From NCBI RefSeq assembly GCF_900168195.1, contig NZ_FUYX01000007.1:186001-250000 (forward strand): a stretch of DNA of 64,000 nucleotides, in the 5' to 3' direction. The stretch's first letter is position 1, and every line of letters begins with the position of its first letter. A program made the position numbers and the translations under genes. The notes beneath the pieces were generated by a model that saw only the letters and a list, made by a program, of their open reading frames with translations, was not told the origin of the DNA and did not search any database. Source of the DNA: Allobosea thiooxidans. GTDB taxonomy: Bacteria > Pseudomonadota > Alphaproteobacteria > Rhizobiales > Beijerinckiaceae. Positions 36,272-45,908 of the stretch are shown one piece after another.

Positions 36272-37663
36272 TTACGCGCCGAGGCGGCTCTTTTCGCTGG
36301 CGAGATAGACCTTGAGCTCGTCCATCGAGGCGAAGCTGTACTCGCCGTCGGGCGTGCGCGCCCGGATCGAGCCGTCGGCGTAGATGGTGAAATGCGCATC
36401 GCCGACCTGATAGGCGCCGACGACGCCCTCATCCGAAGCCGGGCGCTCGGCCGCCGACGCCGCGGGCGGCGGCTCGGCAGGCGCCTCGTCCTCCGGCGCG
36501 CCGTGCTGGGCTTCTGCCGCGATTTCCTCGGCCGCCTCCGGTGCCGCGTCGGCGGTTTCCTCCTCCGTATCGGGAGCGGCCTCCTCTGCCGGCCTCTCGG
36601 ACGCAGCCGGTTCCGCTACCGGCTCCTCCTCGTCCCCGAAAGCCGGCGCTTCCGTGCGTGGCGGCCAGGGTGGGGAAACCGGCTCCGGCGCCGCGGCTTC
36701 GCTCACATCCGGCGCCTCGAACCAGGGCTCGCGACGCGGCGAGGCGCGATCCATCCAGGATTCCACCTCGGCGAAGGGGTCGGTCTCCGTCGCCAGCGAA
36801 GGCTCGATGCGCGAGCTCCCGGCAGGCTCGCCCAGATGGCCGGCCAGGCTCTCGCGCAGCGCACTGAACTCGTCGAGATCGACGTCGGCGATACGAGCTT
36901 CCCGCTCTTCCGTAGCAGCCTCCGCGATGGCCGGAGCCTCGGGCTCGGCGGTGGTCGGCGCGATCTCCTCCGGTGACGGCTCGTGCTGCATGGACACTGC
37001 CTCGCCGGCGTGCACGACCTTGGCCGCGACGATCTCGTCCGGCTCATGGCTTTCCGTCTCGATGGCGATCGGCGCGTCCTTCGGCTCATCCTCCTCGAAC
37101 GACGGCAGCTCGAACATGTCGGGCAACGGCTCGGCCACCACCTCCGGCTTGTGTTCGGCCTCCGCGTGAGACTCCTCGTCGCGGAAGCGCTCGGCGACCA
37201 GCTTGCCGAACAGGTCCCGCTCCGGGGTCGCAGACGGCTGCGGCGCGGCCGGTGCCTCTTCGGTCTCGGACGCGGCGAGCGCATCGCTCACCGCGCTGGC
37301 AGCGGCAGCACCGGCTGCGGCACCGATCGCCGCCGACCCCAGAGACGGGGCGAGCGACGGGCTGCGCGGCTGCATGTCCTCGCTTCGCGCGACGGGGGCC
37401 GGCACGGGGGCGCGTCGCGGCCAATCGACGGCCGGGGCGTCCTCACGGGGCAGTTGTGCGGTTTCCAGGGCCTGCCGCACCGCCCTGAGTTCGCGAAGAA
37501 CCCAGGCAAGCGACAGCAGGATCAGCCCCGCAGTGCTGGCGATCGCCCCGATGATGACCTCGGTGAAGCCGCGCTCAAGAACGAGATAAGGCCAGCCGTC
37601 ATAGATGGCGTAGATGCCGCCGCCGAAAAGAACGAGGCCGAGAGCGGTGAAAATCGCGATCAA
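36272..37663 (-). CDS. Membrane-anchored acidic low-complexity protein with conserved C-terminal module
   Basis: 463 residues. Two TM helices at the N-terminus (about 1-22 and 35-57, with 'LVLERGFTEVIIGAIASTAGLILL'), then a very long Glu/Ala/Pro-rich acidic region with no globular pattern. The last about 45 residues are conserved-looking and strand-rich ('GAYQVGDAHFTIYADGSIRARTPDGEYSFASMDELKVYLASE'). Translation starts at TTG 37663 with AAGGA eight bases upstream; no better ATG exists. Similar architectures occur in Bosea/Methylobacterium relatives as hypothetical proteins. The function is unknown; an envelope or scaffold role is a guess. Confidence 0.75.
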   Translation of the reverse strand: MIAIFTALGLVLFGGGIYAIYDGWPYLVLERGFTEVIIGAIASTAGLILLSLAWVLRELRAVRQALETAQLPREDAPAVDWPRRAPVPAPVARSEDMQPRSPSLAPSLGSAAIGAAAGAAAASAVSDALAASETEEAPAAPQPSATPERDLFGKLVAERFRDEESHAEAEHKPEVVAEPLPDMFELPSFEEDEPKDAPIAIETESHEPDEIVAAKVVHAGEAVSMQHEPSPEEIAPTTAEPEAPAIAEAATEEREARIADVDLDEFSALRESLAGHLGEPAGSSRIEPSLATETDPFAEVESWMDRASPRREPWFEAPDVSEAAAPEPVSPPWPPRTEAPAFGDEEEPVAEPAASERPAEEAAPDTEEETADAAPEAAEEIAAEAQHGAPEDEAPAEPPPAASAAERPASDEGVVGAYQVGDAHFTIYADGSIRARTPDGEYSFASMDELKVYLASEKSRLGA

Positions 37664-38062
37664 TTTCGCATCCTTGACATGAGCCGAGCCGGCGCCGGAG
37701 TAAAGCGAAGGCCTGCGACTATCTAACGTATTGAATAAGGGAGAGTTTCCAATCCGGTCGGCCGAAAGCCGGATCCGATCGGGCTGAATCGCCCCGATCA
37801 GTGAATCCGTCTCTCACTTCAATCGAGACCGCGTGACCTCTCAGCTTGCGGCGCAAGCCGACCGGAGCGGGCTCTAGAAGCAGGAATCTGGCGCGATTGT
37901 GGCCGCCTGTCGAGACGACATGCGCAATTCGCAGCCGGAGCGGTTGTGGACGGGCGCCGGGGCGCTTAACTATCGCCTGGAATGGCAGGGCTTCCCTGCC
38001 CCCGTCCATCGACGGCAAGCCATTCTCATTCAAGCGATTTTCATAGCCCAAGGAGAGGCCTC
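37664..38062. other. 399-base intergenic region between two divergent genes
   Basis: Contains the promoters of the acidic membrane protein (leftward) and sodB (rightward). Two small dyads are visible: GGCCG-AAA-type at about 37758-37772 and GATCGGG/CCCGATC at 37777-37799. Neither is followed by a T-run. AAGGAGAGG at 38051-38059 is the sodB ribosome binding site. An open frame on the minus strand (37719-38051) lacks any family pattern. I see no clear sRNA or riboswitch. Confidence 0.5.
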
Positions 38063-38665
38063 ATGTCTTTTACTCTTCCTGATCTGCCCTATGCCCATGA
38101 TGCTCTCCAGCCCTTCATGTCGAAGGAGACGCTCGAGTACCATCACGACAAGCATCACCTCGCCTACGTCACCAACGGCAACAACGCGATCAAGGGGACG
38201 GAATTCGAGGGCAAGTCGCTCGAGGAGATCGTCAAGGGCTCCTATGGCAAGAATCCGGCCGTCTTCAACAATGCCGGCCAGCACTACAACCATCTCCACT
38301 TCTGGAAGTGGATGAAGCCGAATGGCGGCGGCAAGATTCCGGGCGCGCTCGAGAAGGCGATCGTCGACGCGTTCGGCTCGGTCGACAAGTTCAAGGAAGA
38401 CTTCGTCGCGGCCGGCGTCGGCCAGTTCGGCTCGGGCTGGGCCTGGCTCGAGGTCAAGGGCGGCAAGCTCGCCGTCAGCAAGACCCCGAACGGCGAGAGC
38501 CCGCTCGTCCATGGCGGCACGCCGATCCTCGGCGTCGACGTCTGGGAGCACTCCTACTACATCGACTACCGCAACCGCCGCCCCGACTACCTCAAGGCGT
38601 TCCTCGAGAGCCTAGTGAACTGGGAATATGTCGCGGAGCGTTACGACGCCGCTGCCAAGGCCTGA
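38063..38665 (+). CDS. sodB: Superoxide dismutase, Fe/Mn type (FeSOD-like)
   Basis: 200-residue cytosolic enzyme that dismutates superoxide. Metal ligands by alignment to the family: H27 (EYHHDKHH), H77 (GQHYNHLHFW), D159 and H163 (DVWEHSYYIDY). The second-sphere Gln is at 73 (NNAGQ), where FeSODs carry it, and no Gln is found in the MnSOD position, so an iron enzyme is more likely. The start follows AAGGAGAGG; the in-frame ATG 27 codons upstream has no homology. It is followed by its own terminator. Confidence 0.97.
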   Translation: MSFTLPDLPYAHDALQPFMSKETLEYHHDKHHLAYVTNGNNAIKGTEFEGKSLEEIVKGSYGKNPAVFNNAGQHYNHLHFWKWMKPNGGGKIPGALEKAIVDAFGSVDKFKEDFVAAGVGQFGSGWAWLEVKGGKLAVSKTPNGESPLVHGGTPILGVDVWEHSYYIDYRNRRPDYLKAFLESLVNWEYVAERYDAAAKA

Positions 38666-38690
38666 ACCGGCCACCGCGCAACGAACGGAC

Positions 38691-38714
38691 GGGGCCTCGC
38701 GGCCCCGTTTTTTT
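38691..38714 (+). terminator. Rho-independent terminator of sodB
   Basis: GGGGCC-TCGC-GGCCCC stem-loop followed by G and seven T, about 25 bases after the sodB stop codon. The convergent chemoreceptor gene ends just beyond it. Confidence 0.92.
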
Positions 38715-38721
38715 GCGCCGC

Positions 38722-40398
38722 TCAGGCGGCGACGTTGCGCAGGAACTGGTCGACGGTCGAATCGAGGCGCTGGGCCTGGGCAGCGACCTCACCGGCGGCG
38801 CCGCGCACCTGCTCGGCCGAGCGACCCGTCTCCTCGACGCTGTCGGCGAGCACGCTGAGATCGCTCGACACCGAAAGCGAGGAGGAGCTCGCCATCGCCA
38901 CGCCGCTCGCGATCTCGCCGGTGGCGATCGCCTGCTGCTCGATCGAAGTGGCGACCGAATTCGCAAAGGTCTCGATCGCGTTCATGCGCTCGGCGATGTT
39001 CTGGATCGCGCCGACGACCTGCCCCGTCGCCCCCTGGATCGCGGCGACCTGGGCGACGATACGGTCAGTCGCGTCGGCGGTCTGTGCCGCCAGCGACTTG
39101 ACCTCCGAAGCCACCACGGCGAAGCCGCGACCTGCCTCGCCGGCGCGCGCGGCTTCAATGGTGGCGTTCAGCGCCAGCAGATTGGTCTGCGCCGCGATGT
39201 CCCGGATCAGGTTGACGACCTCGCCGATGGCGCGGGCCGTCTCGTCGAGTTCACGCACCGAACCGGCGGTGTCGCGCGAGGCCGAGGCCGCCTCGACGAT
39301 CTCGGTGCGGACACGACGCACCTGGAACTCGACCTCGCGGATCGCGGCCCCCATCTCCTCCGCCGCCTGCGCCGCGTTCTCGACATTGCCCGAGGCGCCG
39401 TGCGCGTTGTCGGCGGCGCGGGCCGCACGCTCCGAGGATTCGGCCGCGACCCGGGCGAGGCCGTCGGAGGCCTCGCGCATCCGCTCGGCATTGCTCTTGA
39501 ACGCCTCCAGAGCGAGGCCGACCTCGTTGCGGAAGGAGGTGATCGCGGTGTCGACGCCCTGCTGGCGCGTGCGCCGCTCGACTTCGGAGGCGCTCTGCCT
39601 GGCTTCCAGCGTCGCCCGCTCGGCGAGGCGGACCTTCAGGACACCGAGCGCACGCGCGATCGCGCCGATCTCGTCGCGCCGCTCCAGCGCGTCGATCGGG
39701 GTGTCCAGCTTGCCGTCGGAAATGCTGACGATCGCCTTCGTCATGCTGCGCAGCGGCCGCATGGTGCGCGACAGCGAGATCCAGAGCAGCGGCCCGAGCA
39801 CGATCAGGATCAGCAGGCCGAGACCGATGGTGACGAACTGCTCCCAGGCCGCGCGCGCGACGAGCCGGGTCTTGTCGAAGCGAATGGCGACATAGCCGAT
39901 CAGCTTGCCGACGCGGACGGCCTGGATCTTCGTGATGAAGACACCGTCCTCGAGCGCGATCGAGTCGCGCTGTGCCAAGGCCGTCCAGGGCTCCTCACCG
40001 AGGAGCTGCGTCAACACACGCGGCGTCAGCGAAAGCCGCGCCTCCTCGTTGCGCCCGGCGGAAGCGAGCGCCACGATGTCGTCGGCGACGATGCCGGCGT
40101 CGAAATCCGGGTCGCGCTGCAACGAGGCGAGGATGTAGCCGAGTGTGGTGGTGTCTCGCGAGAGGATCAGCGACGGGGCCGCATTGACCACCATCTGGGT
40201 GAGCGCGATCGCCTTCTGGTCGAGGTCGCCGCGCGTGCGGGCATCGTTGTAGCGGGCGATTGCCATGACGACGAGAACGATGGCGATCGCCACGATCGCG
40301 ACGGCGGCCGCCGCGATCTGCCGGCTCAGGGAACGCGAGCCCCGCACGCCCGTCTGCATCGGCCGGCCTTCTTCGGACACGCGCCTGAACCACTTCAT
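38722..40398 (-). CDS. Methyl-accepting chemotaxis protein
   Basis: About 558 residues. TM1 (about 28-50), a periplasmic sensor domain of about 130 residues with no recognised ligand motif, TM2 with '[18 protein letters not shown]', HAMP ('[25 protein letters not shown]'), and a cytoplasmic signalling helix bundle whose hairpin tip '[36 protein letters not shown]' is the family hallmark. No C-terminal CheR-docking pentapeptide is seen; the end is DQFLRNVAA. The start is uncertain: methionines at 40437, 40410 and 40398 are all possible, with weak ribosome binding sites. No other chemotaxis gene is in the window, so it is an orphan receptor. Confidence 0.92.
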   Translation of the reverse strand: MKWFRRVSEEGRPMQTGVRGSRSLSRQIAAAAVAIVAIAIVLVVMAIARYNDARTRGDLDQKAIALTQMVVNAAPSLILSRDTTTLGYILASLQRDPDFDAGIVADDIVALASAGRNEEARLSLTPRVLTQLLGEEPWTALAQRDSIALEDGVFITKIQAVRVGKLIGYVAIRFDKTRLVARAAWEQFVTIGLGLLILIVLGPLLWISLSRTMRPLRSMTKAIVSISDGKLDTPIDALERRDEIGAIARALGVLKVRLAERATLEARQSASEVERRTRQQGVDTAITSFRNEVGLALEAFKSNAERMREASDGLARVAAESSERAARAADNAHGASGNVENAAQAAEEMGAAIREVEFQVRRVRTEIVEAASASRDTAGSVRELDETARAIGEVVNLIRDIAAQTNLLALNATIEAARAGEAGRGFAVVASEVKSLAAQTADATDRIVAQVAAIQGATGQVVGAIQNIAERMNAIETFANSVATSIEQQAIATGEIASGVAMASSSSLSVSSDLSVLADSVEETGRSAEQVRGAAGEVAAQAQRLDSTVDQFLRNVAA

Positions 40399-40518
40399 CG
40401 AGCCGATCATCCCCGAAAACAGCGCGCGGCGCTGCACAGCACGGCGCCGCCCTCTCCCAGGGCGGAAGATTGGCCGATTCCGGTAAATAAATCGCTTTCG
40501 CGGCGTCTGCCGCGCGTT

Positions 40519-41352
40519 TCAGCCCAGCAGATCCCGGAAACGCCGCAGCGGCATGTCCGGTGGCGGCGCAAAGGCGGCAAGCGCCGCATGCTCGACCGGC
40601 CGCGTCGCGACGACGGGATCAAGCTCGCGCAACTCCTCGTCGGCGAAGCCGGGATGGCACATGACGAGGTGGAGCGGGCCGGCCGCGACCAGGAAGCGCA
40701 GCAGATCGGCGCCGAAATCCCGCTGCGGATCGAAGGGGGCGACACCGGAGAAACCGCGATTGACGTGGAGCTCGCGGCGCAGCGCCGCGCGGCGGAAGCC
40801 GGCGGCGAGGCCGGCGATCACCAGCGCCTTGCCGACCGCGACGCCGCGGGCACGGATCGCCGCCGCGCTGTCGGCCGGATCGCGCACATAGAGCGCGCCG
40901 GCGGGGTAGCGCCGCGCCAATATGTCGAGCAGCGCCCGCCGCACGCCCGGCAGCACATGCACATGCTGATGGCCGTCGACGAAGTCGGGCGGGCGGCCAA
41001 GCGCTTCCTCGAAGGCATCGAGCTGGCGCACGATCTCGGCGGCGATCTCGGCCCGCGCCGTGGCGGATGCGACGGCAGCGCGCGCGACCTCCTTCAGGCC
41101 CGGCAGCGCGCCGGCGGGCGCGAGCCGCGGCATCGGCGAGAGCGGCGCGGCGCAGGTCAGGTTGAGATGCAGGCCGAGATCGGCCCTGCCGGCGAAAGCG
41201 GCCAGCTCCGGCGCCAGCCGGCGCCAGTGCGGGCGGTTGGTCATGGCGCCCGTCGCCGTCAGCTTGCCGCGCCCAAGCAGATCAAGGATGGCGCGGCTGA
41301 CGCCGTCGGTCATCGCGAAATCATCGGCGCAGAGAATGAAGCCTTTCGCCAT
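40519..41352 (-). CDS. ChbG/HpnK-family carbohydrate deacetylase (YdjC-like)
   Basis: 277-residue TIM-barrel-like metal-dependent deacetylase. Metal ligand candidates are D10/D11 (ADDFAMTDG), H62 (GLHLNL) and the HQH in DGHQHVHVLPGV. Family members remove acetyl groups from chitin disaccharides (ChbG) or from hopanoid glycosides (HpnK). The divergent neighbours are a GT2 glycosyltransferase and murJ; HpnK-type genes often accompany glycosyltransferases, so a hopanoid or glycolipid substrate is possible but unproven. Confidence 0.88.
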   Translation of the reverse strand: MAKGFILCADDFAMTDGVSRAILDLLGRGKLTATGAMTNRPHWRRLAPELAAFAGRADLGLHLNLTCAAPLSPMPRLAPAGALPGLKEVARAAVASATARAEIAAEIVRQLDAFEEALGRPPDFVDGHQHVHVLPGVRRALLDILARRYPAGALYVRDPADSAAAIRARGVAVGKALVIAGLAAGFRRAALRRELHVNRGFSGVAPFDPQRDFGADLLRFLVAAGPLHLVMCHPGFADEELRELDPVVATRPVEHAALAAFAPPPDMPLRRFRDLLG

Positions 41353-41475
41353 GCCGTTTGTTGTCCCCTGTTCAGCCGGATCGCGCTATAGCGCGGCAGG
41401 CTTGTCGGCCGGCAAGCTTTAAGGTTCTGTGCGTCGCGCGTCACCCTGCCGAAGGGTGCCTCGGAAAGGTCGTCC

Positions 41476-42507
41476 GTGTCGGATTCAGCGCCCCAGCCAA
41501 CTCAGCGTGCGCCCCGGGCTGCACGCTGGCCGGAGCTCTCGATCGTCGTGCCCGTGCACAACGAGGCCGACAATCTGCGCCTGCTCGTCGAGCGCCTGAA
41601 GGCCGTGCTGGCCGCCGAGGTCTCCTCCTGGGAGATCGTCTTCGTCGACGATGGCAGCCGCGACGACACGCTCTCCGTGATCCGGGAGCTGAACGCCGAC
41701 GATCCTCGGATCAGCGCCGTCTCCTTCAGCCGCAATTTCGGCAAGGAAATCGCCATCGCCGCCGGGCTCGACCATGCCATGGGGGACGCCGTCGTCATCA
41801 TGGACGCCGATCTGCAGCATCCGCCCGAGGTCATTCCCGTCTTCCTCGCGAAATGGCGCGAGGGCTATTTCAACGTCTATGGCCAGCGCACCGGCCGCGA
41901 GGACGAGGCCCGGCTGAAGCGCAACTTCGCCAAGGCCTTCTACCGCATCTTCGCCTATTTCGGCGAAACCGAGCTGCCGGAAGGCGCGGGCGATTTCCGC
42001 CTGCTCGACCGCAAGGCCGTCGATGCGCTGCGGGCGCTGCCCGAGCGGGCGCGCTTCTCGAAGGGGCTTTATGCCTGGGTCGGCTTCCGCTCGATCGGCG
42101 TGCCCTTCCAGGTCGCGGAGCGCGAGCACGGGCAATCGAAGTTCAGGTATCGCAAGCTGTTCTCCTTCGCCTTCGACGGGCTCTCCTCCTTCTCCACGGT
42201 GCCGCTCAAGGTGGCGACCTGGTCGGGCGCCGTCATCGCCGTCATCGCCGCGCTGACGGCCGTCTACTTCCTGCTGCGCACGCTGCTGTTCGGCACCGAC
42301 CTGCCCGGCTTCCCGTCGCTGATCGTCTCGATCATGTTCTTCTCCGGCATCCAGCTTCTCTCGCTCGGCATGATCGGGGAATATGTCGGGCGCATCTTCG
42401 CCGAGGTGAAGCGCCGACCGCTCTATCTGATCGGCGAGCGCGTCGGCTTCGATGCCCGCACCGTCGACCATCCGCGCGGCGACGCGCTGCCGCCGCTGAT
42501 CCGCTAG
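41476..42507 (+). CDS. Glycosyltransferase family 2, polyprenyl-phosphate sugar transferase (GtrB/DPM1-like)
   Basis: 343 residues. A GT-A domain ('LSIVVPVHNEADNLRLLVERL', 'EIVFVDDGSRDDT', the metal-binding MDADLQHP and 'GDFRLLDRKAVDAL') is followed by two C-terminal TM helices (about 240-262 and 272-300). This is the layout of enzymes that load glucose or another sugar on undecaprenyl phosphate. It starts with GTG (41476) behind GGAAAGG. The murJ gene follows six bases after the stop, so both genes are co-transcribed, linking the enzyme to lipid-carrier-based envelope assembly. Confidence 0.9.
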   Translation: MSDSAPQPTQRAPRAARWPELSIVVPVHNEADNLRLLVERLKAVLAAEVSSWEIVFVDDGSRDDTLSVIRELNADDPRISAVSFSRNFGKEIAIAAGLDHAMGDAVVIMDADLQHPPEVIPVFLAKWREGYFNVYGQRTGREDEARLKRNFAKAFYRIFAYFGETELPEGAGDFRLLDRKAVDALRALPERARFSKGLYAWVGFRSIGVPFQVAEREHGQSKFRYRKLFSFAFDGLSSFSTVPLKVATWSGAVIAVIAALTAVYFLLRTLLFGTDLPGFPSLIVSIMFFSGIQLLSLGMIGEYVGRIFAEVKRRPLYLIGERVGFDARTVDHPRGDALPPLIR

Positions 42508-42513
42508 GCCTAC

Positions 42514-44040
42514 ATGCTCAGAAACATCCTGTCGGTCGGCGGCTACACGCTCCTTTCGCGGCTCACCGGCTTCGCGCGCGACGTCATGCTGGCGGCGGTG
42601 CTCGGCGCCGGCGCGATGATGGACGCCTTCTCGGTGGCGCTGCGCCTGCCCAACCATTTCCGCTCCATCTTCGGCGAGGGCGCCTTCAACCAGGCCTATG
42701 TGCCGACCTATGCCCATGTCGCCGAGCGGCAGGGCCAGGAAGCAGCCAATCTCTTCGCCGACCGGCTCTTCACCGTCCTCCTCCTCGTCCAGATCGCGCT
42801 GCTGGCGCTGGCGCTGCCGCTGATGCCCTGGCTGGTGGCCCTGCTGGCGCCAGGCTTCGTCAACGACCCCGCCGTCTTCGACCTCGCCGTCGCGCTGACG
42901 CGGATCACCTTCCCCTATCTGCTGTTCGTGACCATGGTCACGTTCCTGGGCGCGACGTTGAATGCGGTCGAGCGCTTCGCCGCCTTCGCGGCCGCGCCGA
43001 TCCTGTTCAACCTCTTCATCATGGCGGCGCTGGCCGTGCCCTTCCTGTTCCCGAGCGCGGCTTATGCCGCGGCCTGGGGCGTCGCGGTCTCGGGCGTGGC
43101 GCAATGGGTCCTGCTCTACGTCGCCGCCAAGCGGGCCAAGGTCTCCAGCACGATCGTACGGCCACATATGGATGCCGGCGTCCGGCGCTTCCTCAAGACC
43201 TTCGGGCCGGCGGTGATCGGTTCGGCCGGGCAGCAGATCGCGATCTTCGCCGACACGATCATCGCCTCGCTGCTGCCGCGCGGCGGCTATGCCGCGCTCT
43301 ACTATGCCGAGCGGCTCTACCAGCTGCCGCTCGGGCTGATCGCCATCGCGGTCGGCACCGTCGCGCTCTCCGCCATGAGCCGGGCCATCGCGCGCGGCGA
43401 CGAGGCGGCCGCCAATCGCGCGCAGAACCGCGCCATCGCGATTTCGCTCGTCGCCAGCGCGCCCTTCGTCGCGGCCTTCGTCGCCCTGCCGGAGCTGATG
43501 GTCGCGGGGTTGTTCCAGCGCGGCGCCTTCGATGCGCAGGCCAGTGCCGCGGCCGGCGCCGTGCTCTTCGCCTATGCGCTCGGCCTGCCGGCGATCGTGC
43601 TGATCCGCACGCAGGTCTCCGCCTTCCAGTCGCGTGGCGACACCACCACGCCGATGCTGGTCGCGCTCGCCGCCATCGCCTGCAACCTCGCGCTGAAGCT
43701 GCTGCTCTGGCGTAGCTGGGGTGCTCCAGGCCTGGCGCTGGCGACCGCCGCCGGCGCCTGGATCAACCTGCTGGCCCTGTTCGTGCTGGCGCGCCGGCGC
43801 GGCTGGACGCAGCCGGACCGGCGCCTCCCCGGCTTCGCCGCGATCGTCTGCATCGCCGCTGCCATCTGCGGGGCGCTGGCGTGGTGGATGGCCCCGCTCG
43901 TACTCCGGCTCACCGCTTCCCTGCCCTTCGAGCCGCTGCTGCTGGCGGTGCTGCTGGTGTCAGGTGCTGCGGCTGTTCTCTACGCCGCCCTCGCCGGCGG
44001 CGCATTGAAGGCGACGGGGCTGCTCAGGTTGCTGCGCTAG
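42514..44040 (+). CDS. murJ: Lipid II flippase MurJ (MviN)
   Basis: 508-residue polytopic membrane protein with about 14 TM helices of the MOP exporter superfamily. It flips lipid II across the inner membrane for peptidoglycan synthesis. The conserved N-terminus ('GGYTLLSRLTGFARDVMLAAVLGAG', 'RLPNHFRSIFGEGAFNQAYVP') includes the functionally important Arg residues of TM1 and loop regions. 'YYAERLYQLPLGLIAIAVGTVALSAMSR' is also typical. It lies directly behind the GT2 gene. Confidence 0.95.
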   Translation: MLRNILSVGGYTLLSRLTGFARDVMLAAVLGAGAMMDAFSVALRLPNHFRSIFGEGAFNQAYVPTYAHVAERQGQEAANLFADRLFTVLLLVQIALLALALPLMPWLVALLAPGFVNDPAVFDLAVALTRITFPYLLFVTMVTFLGATLNAVERFAAFAAAPILFNLFIMAALAVPFLFPSAAYAAAWGVAVSGVAQWVLLYVAAKRAKVSSTIVRPHMDAGVRRFLKTFGPAVIGSAGQQIAIFADTIIASLLPRGGYAALYYAERLYQLPLGLIAIAVGTVALSAMSRAIARGDEAAANRAQNRAIAISLVASAPFVAAFVALPELMVAGLFQRGAFDAQASAAAGAVLFAYALGLPAIVLIRTQVSAFQSRGDTTTPMLVALAAIACNLALKLLLWRSWGAPGLALATAAGAWINLLALFVLARRRGWTQPDRRLPGFAAIVCIAAAICGALAWWMAPLVLRLTASLPFEPLLLAVLLVSGAAAVLYAALAGGALKATGLLRLLR

Positions 44041-45018
44041 TCAGGCGAGAAAGCGCTTTGCGCCACCGAGCAGCGCCGCGGCCTCGGCAACCATGCGCGC
44101 GACGATCTCGCCGGCAGCCGGAATATCGGAGATCAGCCCGGCCGCCTCACCGAAGATCACCGCGGCCTTGTCGGGATCGCCGGCCATGAAGGCCTCGCGA
44201 TAGGCGGCTGCTTCCGTGTCGATGGCGGCTTTCATCGCATCCTCGCGGCCGATCCACCGCGCGATGAAGGCGTTGTCCGCAGTGCGGATGTCGAAGGGCT
44301 TCGGCCAGTGGAGCTGGCGGGCGATGTCGGGCAGCGAGGAGCGCACGGTCTGGTCGCCGGTAGCAGCGACGGCGACGGCGCGGTGGCGCTCATGCACCAT
44401 CGCCTCGCGGCTCGCCCAGAAGCGCGTGCCGGCGAGCACGCCGTCGGCGCCGAGCATCAGCGCAGCGGCCAGGCCGCGCCCGTCGGCGATGCCGCCTGCC
44501 GCGAGCAGAAGCGTATCGGGGCTTTCGCGGGCGATAAGATCGGCCGCCTCCGGCACGAAGGGCAGCGTGGCGCGGCTGGCACCGTGGCCCCCGGCCTCCG
44601 TACCCTGCGCGATGACGATCGCCGCGCCGGCCTCCAGCGCCTGCCGGATATGGGAGAGCGACTGGCACTGGCAGATCAGCGGCACGCCGGCCGCGGCGAT
44701 CTCGGCCGCGAAGGGCCGCGGGTCGCCGAAGGAGAGCATCAGCGCGGCGGGCCTGTGCGCAAGGGCTTGCGTCAGCAGCTCAGGCTTCTTCGCCATCGCC
44801 CAGGTGATGAAGCCGCAGCCGACCTGCGTGTTGCCGGCGGCGGCGAATTGCTGCTCGATCCAGGCGCCGTCGCCATAGCCTCCGCCGATCAGGCCGAGGC
44901 CGCCGGCACGGCTCACCGCGGCTGCCAGCGCCCCGCCGGCTGCCAGCGCCATCGGCGCCGACAGGATCGGGTGGGCGATGCCGAGACGCTCGGTCAGCCG
45001 TGTGGCGAGGCGCACCAT
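44041..45018 (-). CDS. Nitronate monooxygenase-like flavoprotein (NMO/2-nitropropane dioxygenase family)
   Basis: 325-residue FMN-binding TIM barrel. Signatures are 'HPILSAPMALAAGG', 'AVSRAGGLGLIGGGYG', 'VIAQGTEAGGHGASRATLPFV' (with the usual catalytic His region) and 'ADGRGLAAALMLGADGVLAGTRF'. The name reflects the family; the natural substrate is not clear (propionate-3-nitronate or an enoyl reductase-type reaction). The start is ATG 45018, because the upstream open frame runs antisense-like through the aminotransferase gene. It lies 17 bases after the branched-chain aminotransferase gene, so co-transcribed. Confidence 0.9.
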   Translation of the reverse strand: MVRLATRLTERLGIAHPILSAPMALAAGGALAAAVSRAGGLGLIGGGYGDGAWIEQQFAAAGNTQVGCGFITWAMAKKPELLTQALAHRPAALMLSFGDPRPFAAEIAAAGVPLICQCQSLSHIRQALEAGAAIVIAQGTEAGGHGASRATLPFVPEAADLIARESPDTLLLAAGGIADGRGLAAALMLGADGVLAGTRFWASREAMVHERHRAVAVAATGDQTVRSSLPDIARQLHWPKPFDIRTADNAFIARWIGREDAMKAAIDTEAAAYREAFMAGDPDKAAVIFGEAAGLISDIPAAGEIVARMVAEAAALLGGAKRFLA

Positions 45019-45035
45019 GGCTTTGGCCTTTCGGC

Positions 45036-45908
45036 TCAGGCGGCCTTCGCCTTGCTGTGCGCGAAGTCCATGTAGAGCTCGCGGGCACGGCGGAAGAGCG
45101 GGCCGGGCTGCAGCGTGCGGTCGTCGATGCGGGTCACCGGCATGCACTTCGAGTAGTTGCCGGAGATGAAGATCTCGTCGGCCTTCTCGAACTCCTCGTA
45201 GCGCAGGCTGCATTCCTCGACCGGCACGCCGTTCTCGCGCAGCAGCTTGATGACGCGCTGGCGGGTGATGCCGTTCAGGAACGTGCCGTTCGGGACCGGA
45301 GTCTTCACCACGCCGTCCTTGGCGAGGAAGACGTTGGAGGTGCCCGTCTCGGCGACATGGCCGAGCATGTCGAGCACGAGCGCGTTGTCGAAGCCCGCGG
45401 CCTTGGCGGCCTTCAGGATGCGGGCGTTGTTCGGGTAGAGGCAGCCCGCCTTGGAATCGGTCGGGGCGGTCTCGTAGGTCGGGCGGCGATAGAGGCCCTT
45501 GGTCACAGAGAAGCCGTTGCTCGGCTGCGGCATGGCCGCCTCGAACAGGCAGAGCGCGAACTGCGTCGACTCCGGATCGGGCATGATGGTCGAGGGGCCG
45601 TCGGCCTCGCCCCAATACATCGGCTTGACGTAGATCGCCGTGCCGGGGGCGAATTTCTTGACGCCCTCATGCATCTTCTCGACGATGAAGTCCGGCGTGA
45701 CGGTGGCCTGGAGACCCAGCGCCACGGCGGAGCGGTTCACGCGGGCGGCATGCAGGTCGATGTCGGGGGCGACGCCGTCGAAATAGCGGCCGCCGTCGAA
45801 GACCGAGGAGGCCTGCCAGAGTGCATGGCTGCGCGGGCCGACGAGGCCGGGGTTGCCCTCATGCCAGGCTCCATCGAACCAGGTCCAGGTCTGAGAATAC
45901 CATGCCAT
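45036..45908 (-). CDS. Branched-chain amino acid aminotransferase (class IV)
   Basis: 290-residue PLP enzyme of fold type IV that transaminates leucine, isoleucine and valine with 2-oxoglutarate. Visible motifs: 'SSVFDGGRYFDGVAPDIDLHAAR', 'PMYWGEADG', the PLP-Lys in 'DSKAGCLYPNNARILKAAKAAGFD', and 'ETGTSNVFLAKDG' with 'LNGITRQRVIKLL'. Length fits short bacterial IlvE-like enzymes. Downstream is a nitronate monooxygenase-like gene, and upstream on the same strand are the branched-chain exporter genes azlC and azlD. Confidence 0.9.
   Translation of the reverse strand: MAWYSQTWTWFDGAWHEGNPGLVGPRSHALWQASSVFDGGRYFDGVAPDIDLHAARVNRSAVALGLQATVTPDFIVEKMHEGVKKFAPGTAIYVKPMYWGEADGPSTIMPDPESTQFALCLFEAAMPQPSNGFSVTKGLYRRPTYETAPTDSKAGCLYPNNARILKAAKAAGFDNALVLDMLGHVAETGTSNVFLAKDGVVKTPVPNGTFLNGITRQRVIKLLRENGVPVEECSLRYEEFEKADEIFISGNYSKCMPVTRIDDRTLQPGPLFRRARELYMDFAHSKAKAA

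Noticed and set aside
37719..38051. A 110-codon minus-strand open frame upstream of sodB
   Set aside because: No ribosome binding site, no family pattern, and it occupies the promoter gap of two divergent genes. Left as non-coding.
38308..41391. A 1027-codon open frame on the plus strand
   Set aside because: Antisense to the chemoreceptor and deacetylase genes and out of frame with sodB; Arg/Asp-rich shadow without domains.
41358..43715. A 785-codon frame overlapping the GT2 and murJ genes
   Set aside because: Same strand but shifted frame; almost only Arg, Ala, Gly, Pro. Both real genes have full family signatures.
44041..45615. A fused 524-residue flavoprotein/aminotransferase-frame protein
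   Set aside because: The first 199 codons are out-of-frame text of the aminotransferase gene; the flavoprotein starts normally at 45018.
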